A DNA stretch of 64,000 nt from Flavobacterium saliperosum (GTDB taxonomy: Bacteria > Bacteroidota > Bacteroidia > Flavobacteriales > Flavobacteriaceae), in assembly GCF_900100625.1 (NCBI RefSeq), contig NZ_FMTY01000003.1, forward strand, positions 7,424 through 71,423. The letters run 5' to 3'. Under the pieces are notes generated by a model that saw only the letters and a program-made list of their open reading frames with translations, was not told the origin of the DNA and did not search any database. Positions 43,624-53,424 of the stretch are shown in pieces (the stretch's first letter is position 1; every line of letters starts with the position of its first letter). The translations under genes were made by a program, and so were the position numbers.

Positions 43624-46473
43624 CTAGCTTTCCATATACGCTTCAATCGGCGCACAAGAACAAACTAAATTTCTGTCACCGTATGCATCGTCTACACGAC
43701 GAACGGATGGCCAGAATTTGTTGTCGGCAATATATTCCAACGGATAAGCCGCTTTTTCTCTTGAATATGGGAAGTCCCAACGCTCAGCAGTCAGCATGGC
43801 TAACGTGTGAGGTGCATTGTGAAGTACGGTATTATGATCGTCTGCTGATGAATCTTCGATTTCTTTTCTAATTGAAATCAATGCATCACAGAAACGGTCT
43901 ATTTCCGCCAAATCTTCCGATTCGGTAGGTTCGATCATTAAGGTTCCGGCTACCGGGAAAGAAACCGTTGGTGCATGGAAACCGTAATCCATTAAACGTT
44001 TGGCGATATCGCCAACTTCTACACCTTTTTGTTTGAATTCACGACAGTCTAAAATCATTTCGTGAGCCGCACGACCCATTTCTCCTGAATATAAAATTGG
44101 ATAATGTCCTTCAAAACGCGCTTTCATATAGTTGGCATTTAAAATGGCGTGTTCGGTAGAAGAACGTAAGCCTTCTGCACCTAACATACAGATGTAACCG
44201 TAAGAAATCAAACAAACCAAAGCCGATCCGAACGGAGCTGCAGAAATAGCGGTAATGGCTTGATCGCCTCCAGTCGCTACAATTGGGTTTGTTGGTAAGA
44301 ACGGTACTAGTTTTTCGTTTACACAAATTGGTCCAACACCAGGTCCGCCACCACCGTGAGGGATAGCGAAAGTTTTGTGTAAGTTCAGGTGACAAACGTC
44401 GGCACCAATAGTAGCCGGATTGGTCAATCCAACCTGTGCATTCATGTTTGCCCCGTCCATATATACTAATCCGCCGTTATCGTGGATTAATTTTGTGATT
44501 TCAATAATAGAGGATTCGTAAACCCCATGCGTAGAAGGATACGTCACCATCAAACAAGATAAATTGTCTTTGTTTTCGATGGCTCTTGCTCTTAAATCTT
44601 CCACGTCGATGTTTCCTTCCGGAGTGGTTTTGGTCACGATGATTTTCATTCCTGCCATCGCTGCCGAAGCCGGATTGGTTCCGTGTGCCGAAGATGGAAT
44701 CAAACACACGTTTCTGTGGTGATCGCCTCTGGATTGGTGGTAGGCACGAATCGCCATTAAACCGGCATATTCTCCTTGCGCTCCCGAGTTCGGTTGTAAT
44801 GAGGTACCCTTGAAACCGGTTATTACATTTAACTGCTGCTCTAATTTTTTAAGCATCGTTAAATACCCTTGCGCTTGGTCGGCTGGAGCAAATGGGTGAA
44901 TGCTGTTCCAGTTTGGCATGGAAAGAGGTAGCATTTCTGCCGCCGCATTCAACTTCATCGTACAAGAACCTAAGGAAATCATCGAATGGTTCAATGATAA
45001 ATCTTTACGCTCTAATTTTTTGATATAACGCATCAACTGGCTTTCCGAATGGTGACTGTTGAAAACGTCGTGTTGCAAGAAGGTTGAGGTTCTTACTGAT
45101 TTTTCTGTTAATTGAATTTCAGTTGCTAATGAAGAAACGTGAACCGAAGATTTTCCGGCGGCTTCTGCGAAAATAGCAATGATTAGGTTGATATCGGAAA
45201 GCGATGTCGTTTCGTTGAATGAAATTGAAACCGATTCGTTATTCGGGTAGAAGAAGTTTACTTCGTTTTTCTCTGCAATCGCTTTTACTTTAGCAGCATC
45301 CGCTTTTACTAATAGCGTATCGAAGAAAGCCGAGTTCACCTGGTTCACTCCGATAGAAGATAATGCTTTTGCCGTTGTAACTGCCGAAGCGTGTACTTTA
45401 TCAGCAATATAACGTAAGCCTTTCGGACCGTGATACACCGCATACATTCCGGCCATAACCGCTAACAATACCTGAGCCGTACAAATGTTGGACGTCGCTT
45501 TTTCACGTTTGATGTGTTGCTCACGGGTACCTAAAGCCATACGTAAGGCACGGTTTCCGTTTGCGTCGATAGAAACTCCAATGATTCTACCCGGCATCGA
45601 ACGTTTGTATTCTTCTTTTGTAGCAAAATAAGCAGCGTGTGGTCCACCGTAACCCATCGGAATACCAAAACGTTGCGTAGTACCAACAACAACTGCAGCA
45701 CCCATTTCGCCGGGAGAAGCTAATTTTACTAAGGATAAAATATCGGCAGCTACCGCTACTTTAATTTCTTTTGATTTTGCCGTGTTGATGAAACCTGCGT
45801 AATCATAAACCTGTCCGTATTTGCCCGGATATTGTAAAATCGCCCCGAAGAAATCTTCTGCGAAATCAAAAGTTTCATGATTACCCACAACCAGTTCAAT
45901 ATCTAGTGGTGTTGAGCGCGTTTGTAAAACCGATAACGTTTGTGGTAAAATCTCTTCCGAAACAAAGAATTTGTTAACGTTGTTTTTCTTTTGGTCACGC
46001 GTTCTTACGTCGAATAATAACGCCATGGCTTCAGCTGCTGCGGTTCCTTCATCAAGAAGCGACGCATTGGCGATTTCCATTCCGGTTAATTCGATAATGG
46101 TAGTCTGGTAGTTTAATAACGCTTCCAGACGACCTTGTGCGATTTCCGCCTGATACGGAGTATACGCTGTGTACCATCCCGGGTTTTCGAAAATATTTCG
46201 CTGAATAACCGGTGGGACAATCGCCGGATGGTATCCTAAACCGATATACGATTTGAATACTTTATTTTTTGAACCTAGCTGACTTACGTGAGTTAAATAC
46301 TCATATTCGGTCATGGCAGGGTCTAATTGTAAGTCTTGTTTTAAACGGATTCCGTCCGGAAAAGTTTCATAAAGTAATTGCGACATGTCCTTTACACCAA
46401 CGGTTTTGAACATGTGTTGCAGGTCTGATTCTCTCGGACCGATGTGTCTTAAAGCAAATGCATCTGTTTTCAT
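43624..46473 (-). CDS. gcvP: Glycine dehydrogenase (decarboxylating), P protein
   Basis: The 949-residue P protein of the glycine cleavage system, a fused N- and C-half PLP enzyme that decarboxylates glycine and loads aminomethyl onto lipoylated H protein. The N terminus has AFALRHIGPRESDLQHMF. The PLP Lys is Lys700 in LNLHKTFAIPHGGGGPG. SLGSCTMKLNAAAEM and SAHGTNPASAAMAGM are typical. It is transcribed alone; gcvT and gcvH are not in the window and no glycine riboswitch was seen upstream. Confidence 0.96.
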   Translation of the reverse strand: MKTDAFALRHIGPRESDLQHMFKTVGVKDMSQLLYETFPDGIRLKQDLQLDPAMTEYEYLTHVSQLGSKNKVFKSYIGLGYHPAIVPPVIQRNIFENPGWYTAYTPYQAEIAQGRLEALLNYQTTIIELTGMEIANASLLDEGTAAAEAMALLFDVRTRDQKKNNVNKFFVSEEILPQTLSVLQTRSTPLDIELVVGNHETFDFAEDFFGAILQYPGKYGQVYDYAGFINTAKSKEIKVAVAADILSLVKLASPGEMGAAVVVGTTQRFGIPMGYGGPHAAYFATKEEYKRSMPGRIIGVSIDANGNRALRMALGTREQHIKREKATSNICTAQVLLAVMAGMYAVYHGPKGLRYIADKVHASAVTTAKALSSIGVNQVNSAFFDTLLVKADAAKVKAIAEKNEVNFFYPNNESVSISFNETTSLSDINLIIAIFAEAAGKSSVHVSSLATEIQLTEKSVRTSTFLQHDVFNSHHSESQLMRYIKKLERKDLSLNHSMISLGSCTMKLNAAAEMLPLSMPNWNSIHPFAPADQAQGYLTMLKKLEQQLNVITGFKGTSLQPNSGAQGEYAGLMAIRAYHQSRGDHHRNVCLIPSSAHGTNPASAAMAGMKIIVTKTTPEGNIDVEDLRARAIENKDNLSCLMVTYPSTHGVYESSIIEITKLIHDNGGLVYMDGANMNAQVGLTNPATIGADVCHLNLHKTFAIPHGGGGPGVGPICVNEKLVPFLPTNPIVATGGDQAITAISAAPFGSALVCLISYGYICMLGAEGLRSSTEHAILNANYMKARFEGHYPILYSGEMGRAAHEMILDCREFKQKGVEVGDIAKRLMDYGFHAPTVSFPVAGTLMIEPTESEDLAEIDRFCDALISIRKEIEDSSADDHNTVLHNAPHTLAMLTAERWDFPYSREKAAYPLEYIADNKFWPSVRRVDDAYGDRNLVCSCAPIEAYMES

Positions 46474-46648
46474 CAGTTATCTATACTGTTTGTTTAAGCG
46501 TTTGGGGGATTTTAAGTACCTCAAACAAAATTTTGAGTTGTGTTTTAACGCCAACAAAAATAATTATTAATATCCTAATAATCTTGTTTTTTAACCTCAA
46601 TTTTATGCAGAATTGTTAACCGAAAATTACAGTTATTAACAGATTGAT

Positions 46649-46656
46649 TACTTTTG
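46649..46656 (+). promoter_or_regulatory. -7 element close to a start codon
   Basis: TACTTTTG matches TAnnTTTG and ends 5 bp before the ATG at 46662. If active, the mRNA would be leaderless or nearly so. Confidence 0.4.
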
Positions 46657-46661
46657 TAAGT

Positions 46662-47477
46662 ATGCAATTACTCAAGCGGATACTAGATTTTTATATCAAC
46701 GGAAGCATTCATGTGGCTTTGGCGGTATATGCCTTGGTGCGCATGACGTTTCATTTCTTTCCTATCGGGTATGACGAACCGATGGCTTGGTTTGCTTTTT
46801 TCGGTACGATTGTGGGGTATAATTTCGTGAAATACGACGAATTGGCCCGCGCAAAAAAAGTGAAGTGGAGCAATCAATTGCGCGCGATTGTGGGACTGAG
46901 TGTTGTTTCTTTTCTGGCAACAACCTATTATTTTTTTTATCTTGAGCGAACCACCCAATTGGTGGCGGTTGGTTTTCTGGCGCTGACGATGCTTTATACG
47001 TTGCCGGTTTTTCCGAAGATGGGTAATGCGCGCAATTGGGCCGGTGTGAAAATTTATATCGTAGCGTTTTGTTGGGCCGGAATCACGCTTTTTCTGCCGA
47101 TAATCAATGCCGATTTACCGCTTTCACACGATGTATGGCTGAAATTTTGCCAACGGTTTTTACTGGTGATTATCCTGATTCTGATTTTTGAAATCATCGA
47201 TCTTAAAAAAGACGATTTGTCGCTGCAGACGGTTCCGCAGAAGTTGGGTGTCCGAAAAACAAAAATCCTCAATTTGTTTTTGCTGATACCGTTTTACTGC
47301 CTAGAGTTTTTGAAATCCGATTTTCAACTGCAACAACTTTGGATTAATTTGATTTTGGTGCTTGTGATTGCACTTTTTACGCTTTTCGCGAGTCCGAAAC
47401 GATCCGATTATTACACGTCTTTTTGGGTGGAAAGTATTCCGGTTTTCTGGTGGTTACTGGTTGTTTTTTGGAAATAA
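46662..47477 (+). CDS. UbiA-like membrane protein
   Basis: A 271-residue membrane protein with eight or so hydrophobic helices. YNFVKYDELARAKKVK and EIIDLKKDDLSLQTVPQKLG occupy the places of the two Asp-rich prenyl-diphosphate motifs of UbiA prenyltransferases; the second keeps acidic residues, the first is weak. The ATG MQLLKRILDFYING is preferred to a TTG six codons upstream. Activity is uncertain because of the degenerate first motif. Confidence 0.72.
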   Translation: MQLLKRILDFYINGSIHVALAVYALVRMTFHFFPIGYDEPMAWFAFFGTIVGYNFVKYDELARAKKVKWSNQLRAIVGLSVVSFLATTYYFFYLERTTQLVAVGFLALTMLYTLPVFPKMGNARNWAGVKIYIVAFCWAGITLFLPIINADLPLSHDVWLKFCQRFLLVIILILIFEIIDLKKDDLSLQTVPQKLGVRKTKILNLFLLIPFYCLEFLKSDFQLQQLWINLILVLVIALFTLFASPKRSDYYTSFWVESIPVFWWLLVVFWK

Positions 47478-47503
47478 AAAACCGAAGCGACAAACTCCGG
47501 TTT
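47477..47503. terminator. Weak bidirectional hairpin
   Basis: AAACCGAAG pairs with CTCCGGTTT with one mismatch, between the convergent UbiA-like and M3 peptidase genes. Confidence 0.4.
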
Positions 47504-47531
47504 CTAAATTCTTATTTCTGACTTCTAAATT

Positions 47532-49559
47532 TTAAATCAACCCTGCACGTTTCAGTAACGCTTCCGGTTTCGGTTCCTGACCTCTGAATTTTTTGTACAA
47601 GGTCATCGGCTGATCTGTACCCCCCTGAGACAGTACAAAATCTTTGAATTTATCAGCTACTTCTTTGTTGAAAATACCTTTTTCCTGAAAATACGCAAAA
47701 GCATCGGCATCCAAAACTTCCGCCCACTTATAACTGTAATAGCCTGACGAATATCCGCCCTGGAAAATATGTGAGAACGAAACACTCATACAGTTTTCGG
47801 CGACATCGGGGTATAAGGAGGTGTGTTCCATGGTTGCTTTTTCAAACGCTTTCACGTCGGTAATGTCGCTTGGATTGTTGCTGTGGAACGCCATGTCCAG
47901 CAATCCGAAACTCAATTGACGTAAGGTCGCCATACCTTCTAAAAAGTTGGCACTTTCCTTGATTTTATCGACATATTCCTGCGGAATGATTTCTCCGGTT
48001 TCATAATGATGGGCAAACAACGCCAACGCTTCCGGTTCGTAACACCAGTTTTCCATCACCTGACTTGGTAATTCTACGAAATCCCAATACACGGACGTTC
48101 CGGATAAACTCGGATACGTGGTGTTGGCTAACATGCCGTGTAACGCGTGTCCGAATTCATGGAATAGGGTGGTTACCTCGTTGAAAGTCAATAAGGACGG
48201 TTTGGTTTCAGTGGGTTTGGTGAAGTTGCAAACGATGGACACATGGGGTCTTTCGTTGATACCTTCTTTTACGTATTGCGGTTTGAAGGAAGTCATCCAG
48301 GCGCCGTTACGTTTTCCTTTTCTCGGAAAGAAATCGGAATAGAAAATGGCGACTAAATTTCCGTCAGCATCCGAAACTTCGAAAGTATGTACGTCTTCAT
48401 GGTATTTGTCGATGTCGAAAACTTCGGTAAAGGTTAATCCGAAAAGCTTGTTGGCAATGGTAAAAGCGCCGTTCTGTACATTCTGTAATTTGAAATACGG
48501 CTTCAGTTTTTCATCATCCAAGTTGAATAATTCCTGTTTCAGTTTTTCCGAATAATAAGAGCCGTCCCATTTTTCCAGATGATCAATGTTGTCCAGTTTT
48601 TTGGCAAAATTTGTCAGTTGCTGAAATTCTCTTTCGGCTGCGGGTTTCGCTTTTACCAATAAATCATTCAAAAACGATTTTACTTTTTCCGGATTTTGTG
48701 CCATGCGTTCTTCTAAAACAAAGTCGGCGTGGGTTTTATAACCTAATAAATTAGCGCGTTCGTGACGCAGGTTGGCTATTTTTAAAACATTCTGCTGATT
48801 GTCAAATTCGTTGTTCTGAAATGCTTTTTTTCCGTAAGCGATGGAAAGTTCTTTTCGCAGTTCACGGTTTTCGGCGTAAGTGACAAACGGCAGGTAACTC
48901 GGAATGTCCAAGGTGAAAATCCAGCCTTCTTTTTCATGACTTTTAGCCAAAGAACGCGCACCTTCTATTGTTCCTTCCGGTAATCCTTTTAAATCGTCCT
49001 CATTGGTTATGTGTAATTCGTATGCATTGGTTTCGGCCAAAACATTTTCACCGAAAGTCAGTTTTAATTTGGCCAGTTCCGTATCTATTTCGCGAAGACG
49101 GACTTTTTTATCGTCTGCTAAAAGGGCTCCGTTTCTTGAGAAGTTTTTGAATTTTTTATCCAACAACATGGCTTGTTCGGTTGTGAGCGTCAGGCTGTCT
49201 TTTTGGTCGTAAACCACTTTTATCTTTTCAAATAAAGCGGTGTTTAAGGTAATGTCGTTGCTTAATTCGGTTAACATCGGGGAGACTTCCTGTGCTATTT
49301 TCTGCATTTCGTCACTGGTTTCCGCAGAATTCAGGTTGAAAAAGATACTGGTAATTCGGTCCAAAGACTGTCCCGCAAACTCCAAGGCTTCAATCGTATT
49401 TTCAAAAGTGGGCTTTTCAGGGTTGGCAACAATGGCATCTATTTCAGCGCGGGTAAGTTGAATGCCTTTCGTGATTGCCGGTACGTAATCCTCAATTTTT
49501 ATCTTCGAAAAAGGAGCCGTATTGTATTTGGTTGAAAAAGAATTAATAAGAATATTCAT
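47532..49559 (-). CDS. M3 family peptidyl-dipeptidase (Dcp/oligopeptidase A type)
   Basis: A 675-residue zinc metallopeptidase. His467-Glu468-...-His471 in TLFHEFGHALHG is the zinc site; SVYWDFVELPSQVMENW downstream gives the third ligand Glu and the M3 signature. The C-terminal FSHIFQGGYSSGYYSYKWAEVLDADAF is typical. No signal peptide, so cytoplasmic. It degrades short peptides; whether it removes dipeptides (Dcp) or cuts internally (PrlC) cannot be told by eye. Confidence 0.93.
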   Translation of the reverse strand: MNILINSFSTKYNTAPFSKIKIEDYVPAITKGIQLTRAEIDAIVANPEKPTFENTIEALEFAGQSLDRITSIFFNLNSAETSDEMQKIAQEVSPMLTELSNDITLNTALFEKIKVVYDQKDSLTLTTEQAMLLDKKFKNFSRNGALLADDKKVRLREIDTELAKLKLTFGENVLAETNAYELHITNEDDLKGLPEGTIEGARSLAKSHEKEGWIFTLDIPSYLPFVTYAENRELRKELSIAYGKKAFQNNEFDNQQNVLKIANLRHERANLLGYKTHADFVLEERMAQNPEKVKSFLNDLLVKAKPAAEREFQQLTNFAKKLDNIDHLEKWDGSYYSEKLKQELFNLDDEKLKPYFKLQNVQNGAFTIANKLFGLTFTEVFDIDKYHEDVHTFEVSDADGNLVAIFYSDFFPRKGKRNGAWMTSFKPQYVKEGINERPHVSIVCNFTKPTETKPSLLTFNEVTTLFHEFGHALHGMLANTTYPSLSGTSVYWDFVELPSQVMENWCYEPEALALFAHHYETGEIIPQEYVDKIKESANFLEGMATLRQLSFGLLDMAFHSNNPSDITDVKAFEKATMEHTSLYPDVAENCMSVSFSHIFQGGYSSGYYSYKWAEVLDADAFAYFQEKGIFNKEVADKFKDFVLSQGGTDQPMTLYKKFRGQEPKPEALLKRAGLI

Positions 49560-49718
49560 TTGATTGTGTATTTTGACGATTTTATTTGCTGTATATCGAA
49601 AGGAATCATATATTTGACACGTAAAATTTTGATTACAAATTTATTACCGCCTTTTTTGACCCAAAAAAGATTGAAAATAAACACCGGCTAATTTTAACCC
49701 ATTAGTCTGTGGACCCCG

Positions 49719-49747
49719 AAAAAAGTCCCAGCCACAGGGGCTTTTTT
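49719..49747 (-). terminator. Terminator after purE
   Basis: AAAAAAGTCCC pairs with GGGGCTTTTTT with one wobble pair and a 7-nt loop, just beyond the purE stop. An alternative pairing CTGTGG/CCACAG overlaps it. Confidence 0.75.
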
Positions 49748-49752
49748 CATTT

Positions 49753-50238
49753 TTATTTGGTAAGGTTTTTCGAAGCGGAAAGTACGGCCTGTTTCAACCC
49801 TTCTTTGTAAGCTATCATTTTGTCCATCACACATTGGTCGGAGCTTCCTATAATCTGCGCTGCCAGAATGCCTGCGTTTTTAGCGCCGTTCAAAGCAACA
49901 GTCGCTACCGGAACGCCACCCGGCATTTGCAGAATGGATAAAACGCTGTCCCAACCGTCGATGGAATTGCTTGATTTTACCGGAACACCAATTACGGGAA
50001 GTGGACTCATAGACGCAACCATACCCGGAAGATGCGCCGCGCCACCCGCTCCGGCAATGATTACCGAAATCCCTCTTTTGTGGGCATTCTGACTGAAGTC
50101 AAACAATTTTTCAGGCGTACGGTGTGCCGAAACAATGTCTACTTCGGTTTCAATATCAAATCCTTTTAATATGTCAATGGATTCCTGCATCACCGGCATA
50201 TCGGAAATACTGCCCATTATTATTGCTACTTTACTCAT
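49753..50238 (-). CDS. purE: N5-carboxyaminoimidazole ribonucleotide mutase
   Basis: A 161-residue class I PurE of purine synthesis, converting N5-CAIR to CAIR. MGSISDMPVMQ near the start, VSAHRTPEKLFDF, IAGAGGAAHLPGMVAS and LQMPGGVPVATVALNGAKNAG are all family motifs. It lies downstream of purK on the same strand with a 102-bp gap that contains the phrase CCTTCGACAAGCTCAGGATG, a recurrent flavobacterial intergenic motif. Confidence 0.96.
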   Translation of the reverse strand: MSKVAIIMGSISDMPVMQESIDILKGFDIETEVDIVSAHRTPEKLFDFSQNAHKRGISVIIAGAGGAAHLPGMVASMSPLPVIGVPVKSSNSIDGWDSVLSILQMPGGVPVATVALNGAKNAGILAAQIIGSSDQCVMDKMIAYKEGLKQAVLSASKNLTK

Positions 50239-50340
50239 TGTTGTATGTTTGGTTATTCGTCCTTCGACAAGCTCAGGATGACAATTGTTGTTTGGTTATT
50301 CGCTTATTTGGTTTCTACAATTTTATAATCTGCTTCCTGC

Positions 50341-51498
50341 TCACTGAACACTAATCACTCGAATACTGTTTTTCACTTCTTCGGCAATTTTTCGTGCTTC
50401 GGTCATGTTCTCGTTTACAATCGTTACGTGTCCCATTTTACGGAAAGGTCTTGTTTCTCTTTTTCCGTAGATATGCGGCGTTACGCCATCAATCGCCATG
50501 ATTTTCTCTATGTTTTCGTAAACCACCGGTCCGGAAAAACCTTCGGCGCCTACCAAATTTACCATAATTCCGGCAACTTTACTATCGGTATTCCCTAAAG
50601 GTAAATCTAAAATCGCACGAATGTGTTGTTCGAATTGGGAAGTATAACTGGCCTCAATGGAATAATGTCCGGAATTGTGCGGACGCGGCGCCACTTCATT
50701 GACAAGGATTTCGTCGTTTTCGGTTTGAAACATCTCAACGGCTAATAACCCCACGTGATTAAACGCTTCCGAAACTTGTAAGGCAACTTTTTGAGCTTTA
50801 TCAGCTACATTTTTATTAATACGTGCCGGACAAATCACATATTCCACCTGATTGGCTTCCGGATGGAATTCCATTTCCACCACCGGATAGGTTTTGATAT
50901 CACCCGAAACATTTCGGGAAACGATAACGGCCAATTCGTTTTTGAACGGCACCATTTGTTCGGCGATGCATTCCACTTCGGGTAAATCGATTAAATCCAA
51001 TGCGGAACGTACGATTTTCACCCCATTTCCGTCATAACCAAACTGGGCGCATTTCCAAACGAAGGGAAATTCCAGTTCGTTTTTTTCTAACGTCTGTTTC
51101 AAGTCGTTGATGCCAACAAAACGCTGGTGTGCAGAAGTGGGAATGTTTTTTTCAACATAAAAATCCTTTTGTCGTCCTTTATTTTGAATCATTCGAAGGG
51201 TTTTTGGAGACGGATAGACTTTTAAGCCTTCTGCTTCCAAAGTATCCAAAGCATCGAGATTTACGTTTTCGATTTCGATGGTTAAAACATCCACCATTTT
51301 TCCGAATTGGTAAACGGTTTCATAATCCATCAAACTGCCCTGAAAAAATTTAGTGGCACCAAACTGACACGGCGCTTCACTGCTGGGGTCTAAAACGTAG
51401 GTTTGAATGTCGAATTTTCGGGTTTCGGCAAGGATCATTTTTCCTAATTGCCCTCCGCCCAGAATTCCTAATTTAAAATCGGAAGAGAAATAGTTCAT
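50341..51498 (-). CDS. purK: N5-carboxyaminoimidazole ribonucleotide synthase
   Basis: A 385-residue ATP-grasp enzyme making N5-CAIR from AIR, bicarbonate and ATP. LGILGGGQLGKMI at the start, the ATP-grasp strands (FPFVWKCAQFGYDGNGV, AEQMVPFKNELAVIVSR), and NEVAPRPHNSGHYSIEA with TSQFEQHIRAI are PurK signatures. It partners with PurE encoded next. Confidence 0.96.
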   Translation of the reverse strand: MNYFSSDFKLGILGGGQLGKMILAETRKFDIQTYVLDPSSEAPCQFGATKFFQGSLMDYETVYQFGKMVDVLTIEIENVNLDALDTLEAEGLKVYPSPKTLRMIQNKGRQKDFYVEKNIPTSAHQRFVGINDLKQTLEKNELEFPFVWKCAQFGYDGNGVKIVRSALDLIDLPEVECIAEQMVPFKNELAVIVSRNVSGDIKTYPVVEMEFHPEANQVEYVICPARINKNVADKAQKVALQVSEAFNHVGLLAVEMFQTENDEILVNEVAPRPHNSGHYSIEASYTSQFEQHIRAILDLPLGNTDSKVAGIMVNLVGAEGFSGPVVYENIEKIMAIDGVTPHIYGKRETRPFRKMGHVTIVNENMTEARKIAEEVKNSIRVISVQ

Positions 51499-51554
51499 TG
51501 TGTTGTTGTTTGCGCAAAGATAGGTAACAATTTGAGGATATGAAAATTTGGTGT

Positions 51555-52088
51555 TTATTTGATTTTGCGTAAAACTTCTCTTGCGGCTGCTTTGTATCCT
51601 GCCGACTGATGGGCATAATCCCGTTCGATAATTTCTTTTAAAGTTTCATTTATCCAATCCTGTTTTTTGCCGAAATGGGAAAGAGCTTTCATGGCATACA
51701 CCTTCGGTGCCACCCGTTCGTCGCGAATGAGCCAGTCAAGACAAATTTCGATTAGTTTTTCCTGTTGACTTTCGTTCAGTGTGATTTTTTCGGAAGTTCC
51801 CAAAAAGTACGCTGTGCGGGACATGCCCCGAATGGCCGACTCGTGTTTGTATTTCGATAGGGTTTCGCAAATGCGGTCAAGATAAGGAAGCAGCATTTCT
51901 GTTTTTGATTCGGCAATCATTTCAATAATCCAAACCGCTTTGTGATGGTTTTTATTGGAAAGGTCGGTGCCAAAAGCGATTAAGTCAGGCAATTGGCTCG
52001 GATTTTTAAAAATATAATCCCGAAGACCGTTGCGGTTTTCAGTACTCGCGTTGCTTTTTTCAAATCGGTGGAATAAAATCTCGTTCAT
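51555..52088 (-). CDS. HEAT-repeat-like protein of unknown function
   Basis: A 177-residue helical protein (AVWIIEMIAESKTEMLLPYL, VAPKVYAMKALSHFGKK, GYKAAAREVLRKIK) that resembles HEAT-repeat folds. The ATG MNEILFHRFEKS is preferred over an upstream in-frame start, because a TACTTTAG promoter-like box on this strand lies between the two. No catalytic motif is visible. Similar proteins are sometimes labelled adenylosuccinate lyase, but no lyase motif is present here. Confidence 0.7.
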   Translation of the reverse strand: MNEILFHRFEKSNASTENRNGLRDYIFKNPSQLPDLIAFGTDLSNKNHHKAVWIIEMIAESKTEMLLPYLDRICETLSKYKHESAIRGMSRTAYFLGTSEKITLNESQQEKLIEICLDWLIRDERVAPKVYAMKALSHFGKKQDWINETLKEIIERDYAHQSAGYKAAAREVLRKIK

Positions 52089-52239
52089 TTTGTAAAAGAA
52101 TGCCAATATCGGTTGTGCTAAAGTAAGTGAAATTAATTTGAATGTGCATTGTATTTGGGGTAAATGAGGTAACTCGTAATCCATAACTTATAATTTATAA
52201 TTCGTAACCTATAATTCACAACTCCTACCTAAAAATAAT

Positions 52240-52247
52240 TATCTTTG
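52240..52247 (+). promoter_or_regulatory. -7 element before hpt
   Basis: TATCTTTG, 22 bp before the ATG, matches TAnnTTTG. No clear -33 box. Confidence 0.45.
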
Positions 52248-52269
52248 CCAATTATTCTATAATTTAAAA

Positions 52270-52803
52270 ATGGAAATTCAACTTCACGACAAGCGATTTG
52301 TTCCTTTTGTTTCTGCGGAAGAACTGGAATGGGCTATTGCGCGTATGGCACAACAGATTGCAAACGATATGGGGAGCGAAATACCGGTGTTTATTGGTGT
52401 TTTAAATGGCTCTTTTATGGTTGTTTCTGATTTTATGAAACACTACAAGAAAAACTGCGAAGTAAGCTTTATCAAAATGGCCTCCTACGAAGGCATGGAA
52501 ACTACCCATGAAGTGAAACAGCTTATCGGGCTGAATCAGGATTTGTCTGGAAGAACCGTAATTGTGATTGAAGATATTGTGGATACCGGCAATACGATTG
52601 TGGAATTACACCAATTGTTTGCAGATAAAAACCTGAAAGCGTTAAAATATGCCACCTTGTTTCTGAAGCCGGAAGCCTATAAAAAAGATATCAAAATTGA
52701 CTATATTGGTATCGAAATTGAAAACAAATTCATCGTAGGTTTCGGATTGGATTACGATGGTTTGGGAAGAAACTTACCCGAAGTATATCAGTTGAAAGGA
52801 TAA
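52270..52803 (+). CDS. hpt: Hypoxanthine phosphoribosyltransferase
   Basis: A purine salvage enzyme of 177 residues making IMP or GMP from hypoxanthine or guanine and PRPP. The PRPP loop is VIVIEDIVDTGNTI at residues 97-110. FIGVLNGSFMVVSD and VSFIKMASYEG are family motifs. It is followed by adk after 34 bp, a likely purine-nucleotide operon. Confidence 0.94.
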   Translation: MEIQLHDKRFVPFVSAEELEWAIARMAQQIANDMGSEIPVFIGVLNGSFMVVSDFMKHYKKNCEVSFIKMASYEGMETTHEVKQLIGLNQDLSGRTVIVIEDIVDTGNTIVELHQLFADKNLKALKYATLFLKPEAYKKDIKIDYIGIEIENKFIVGFGLDYDGLGRNLPEVYQLKG

Positions 52804-52837
52804 TAAACAACATAACTACAAACAACAATTTTTTAAA

Positions 52838-53410
52838 ATGATAAACATTGTTTTGTTCGGGAAACCGGGCGCAGGAAAAGGAACACAGGCAGAATTTTTA
52901 AAAGAGAAATACAATTTAACGCATCTTTCCACGGGGGATATTTTTCGTTATAACATGAAAAATGACACGGCACTTGGAAGAGAAGCAAAAGGATATATCG
53001 ACAACGGGGATTTAGTGCCGGACAGTGTAACGATTAAAATGTTACAGGATGAGGTGGATAAGAATTTGGATTCGAAAGGGTTTTTATTCGACGGTTTCCC
53101 AAGAACATTAGCACAGGCAGACGCCTTGGATGCTTTTCTGAAAACAAAAAACTGGGAAGTAACCGCTACCATTGCGCTTGAAGCGGATGATAACATTTTG
53201 GTGCAACGTATTCTGGAAAGAGGAAAAACCTCCGGAAGAATCGACGATCAGGATGAAGAGAAAATCCGTAACCGTTATGAAGAATACAATGAAAAAACAG
53301 CGCCTTTAATGAACTATTATAAGGAGCAGAATAAGTTTCATGCCGTAAACGGTATTGGGTCTATTGCAGAAATAACCGAGCGCTTGAGCGCTGTAATAGA
53401 CAAGTTGTAA
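52838..53410 (+). CDS. adk: Adenylate kinase
   Basis: A 190-residue short-type adenylate kinase. The P-loop GKPGAGKGTQ is at residues 8-17. THLSTGDIFR and GFPRTLAQADAL are the AMP-binding segments, and GRIDDQDEEKIRNR the lid/arginine region. The long zinc-finger lid of other adenylate kinases is absent, so this is the short form. It sits between hpt and the CBS-domain transporter gene (14 bp gap). Confidence 0.95.
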   Translation: MINIVLFGKPGAGKGTQAEFLKEKYNLTHLSTGDIFRYNMKNDTALGREAKGYIDNGDLVPDSVTIKMLQDEVDKNLDSKGFLFDGFPRTLAQADALDAFLKTKNWEVTATIALEADDNILVQRILERGKTSGRIDDQDEEKIRNRYEEYNEKTAPLMNYYKEQNKFHAVNGIGSIAEITERLSAVIDKL

Positions 53411-53424
53411 CGTAAAACAGAAAC

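Noticed and set aside
46474..46640. Glycine riboswitch before gcvP
   Set aside because: No aptamer-like paired elements were seen in the short region upstream of gcvP.
49707..49747. Riboswitch-like fold near purE
   Set aside because: It lies downstream, not upstream, of the purK-purE pair; the alternative stems are explained by a terminator with a partly symmetric sequence.
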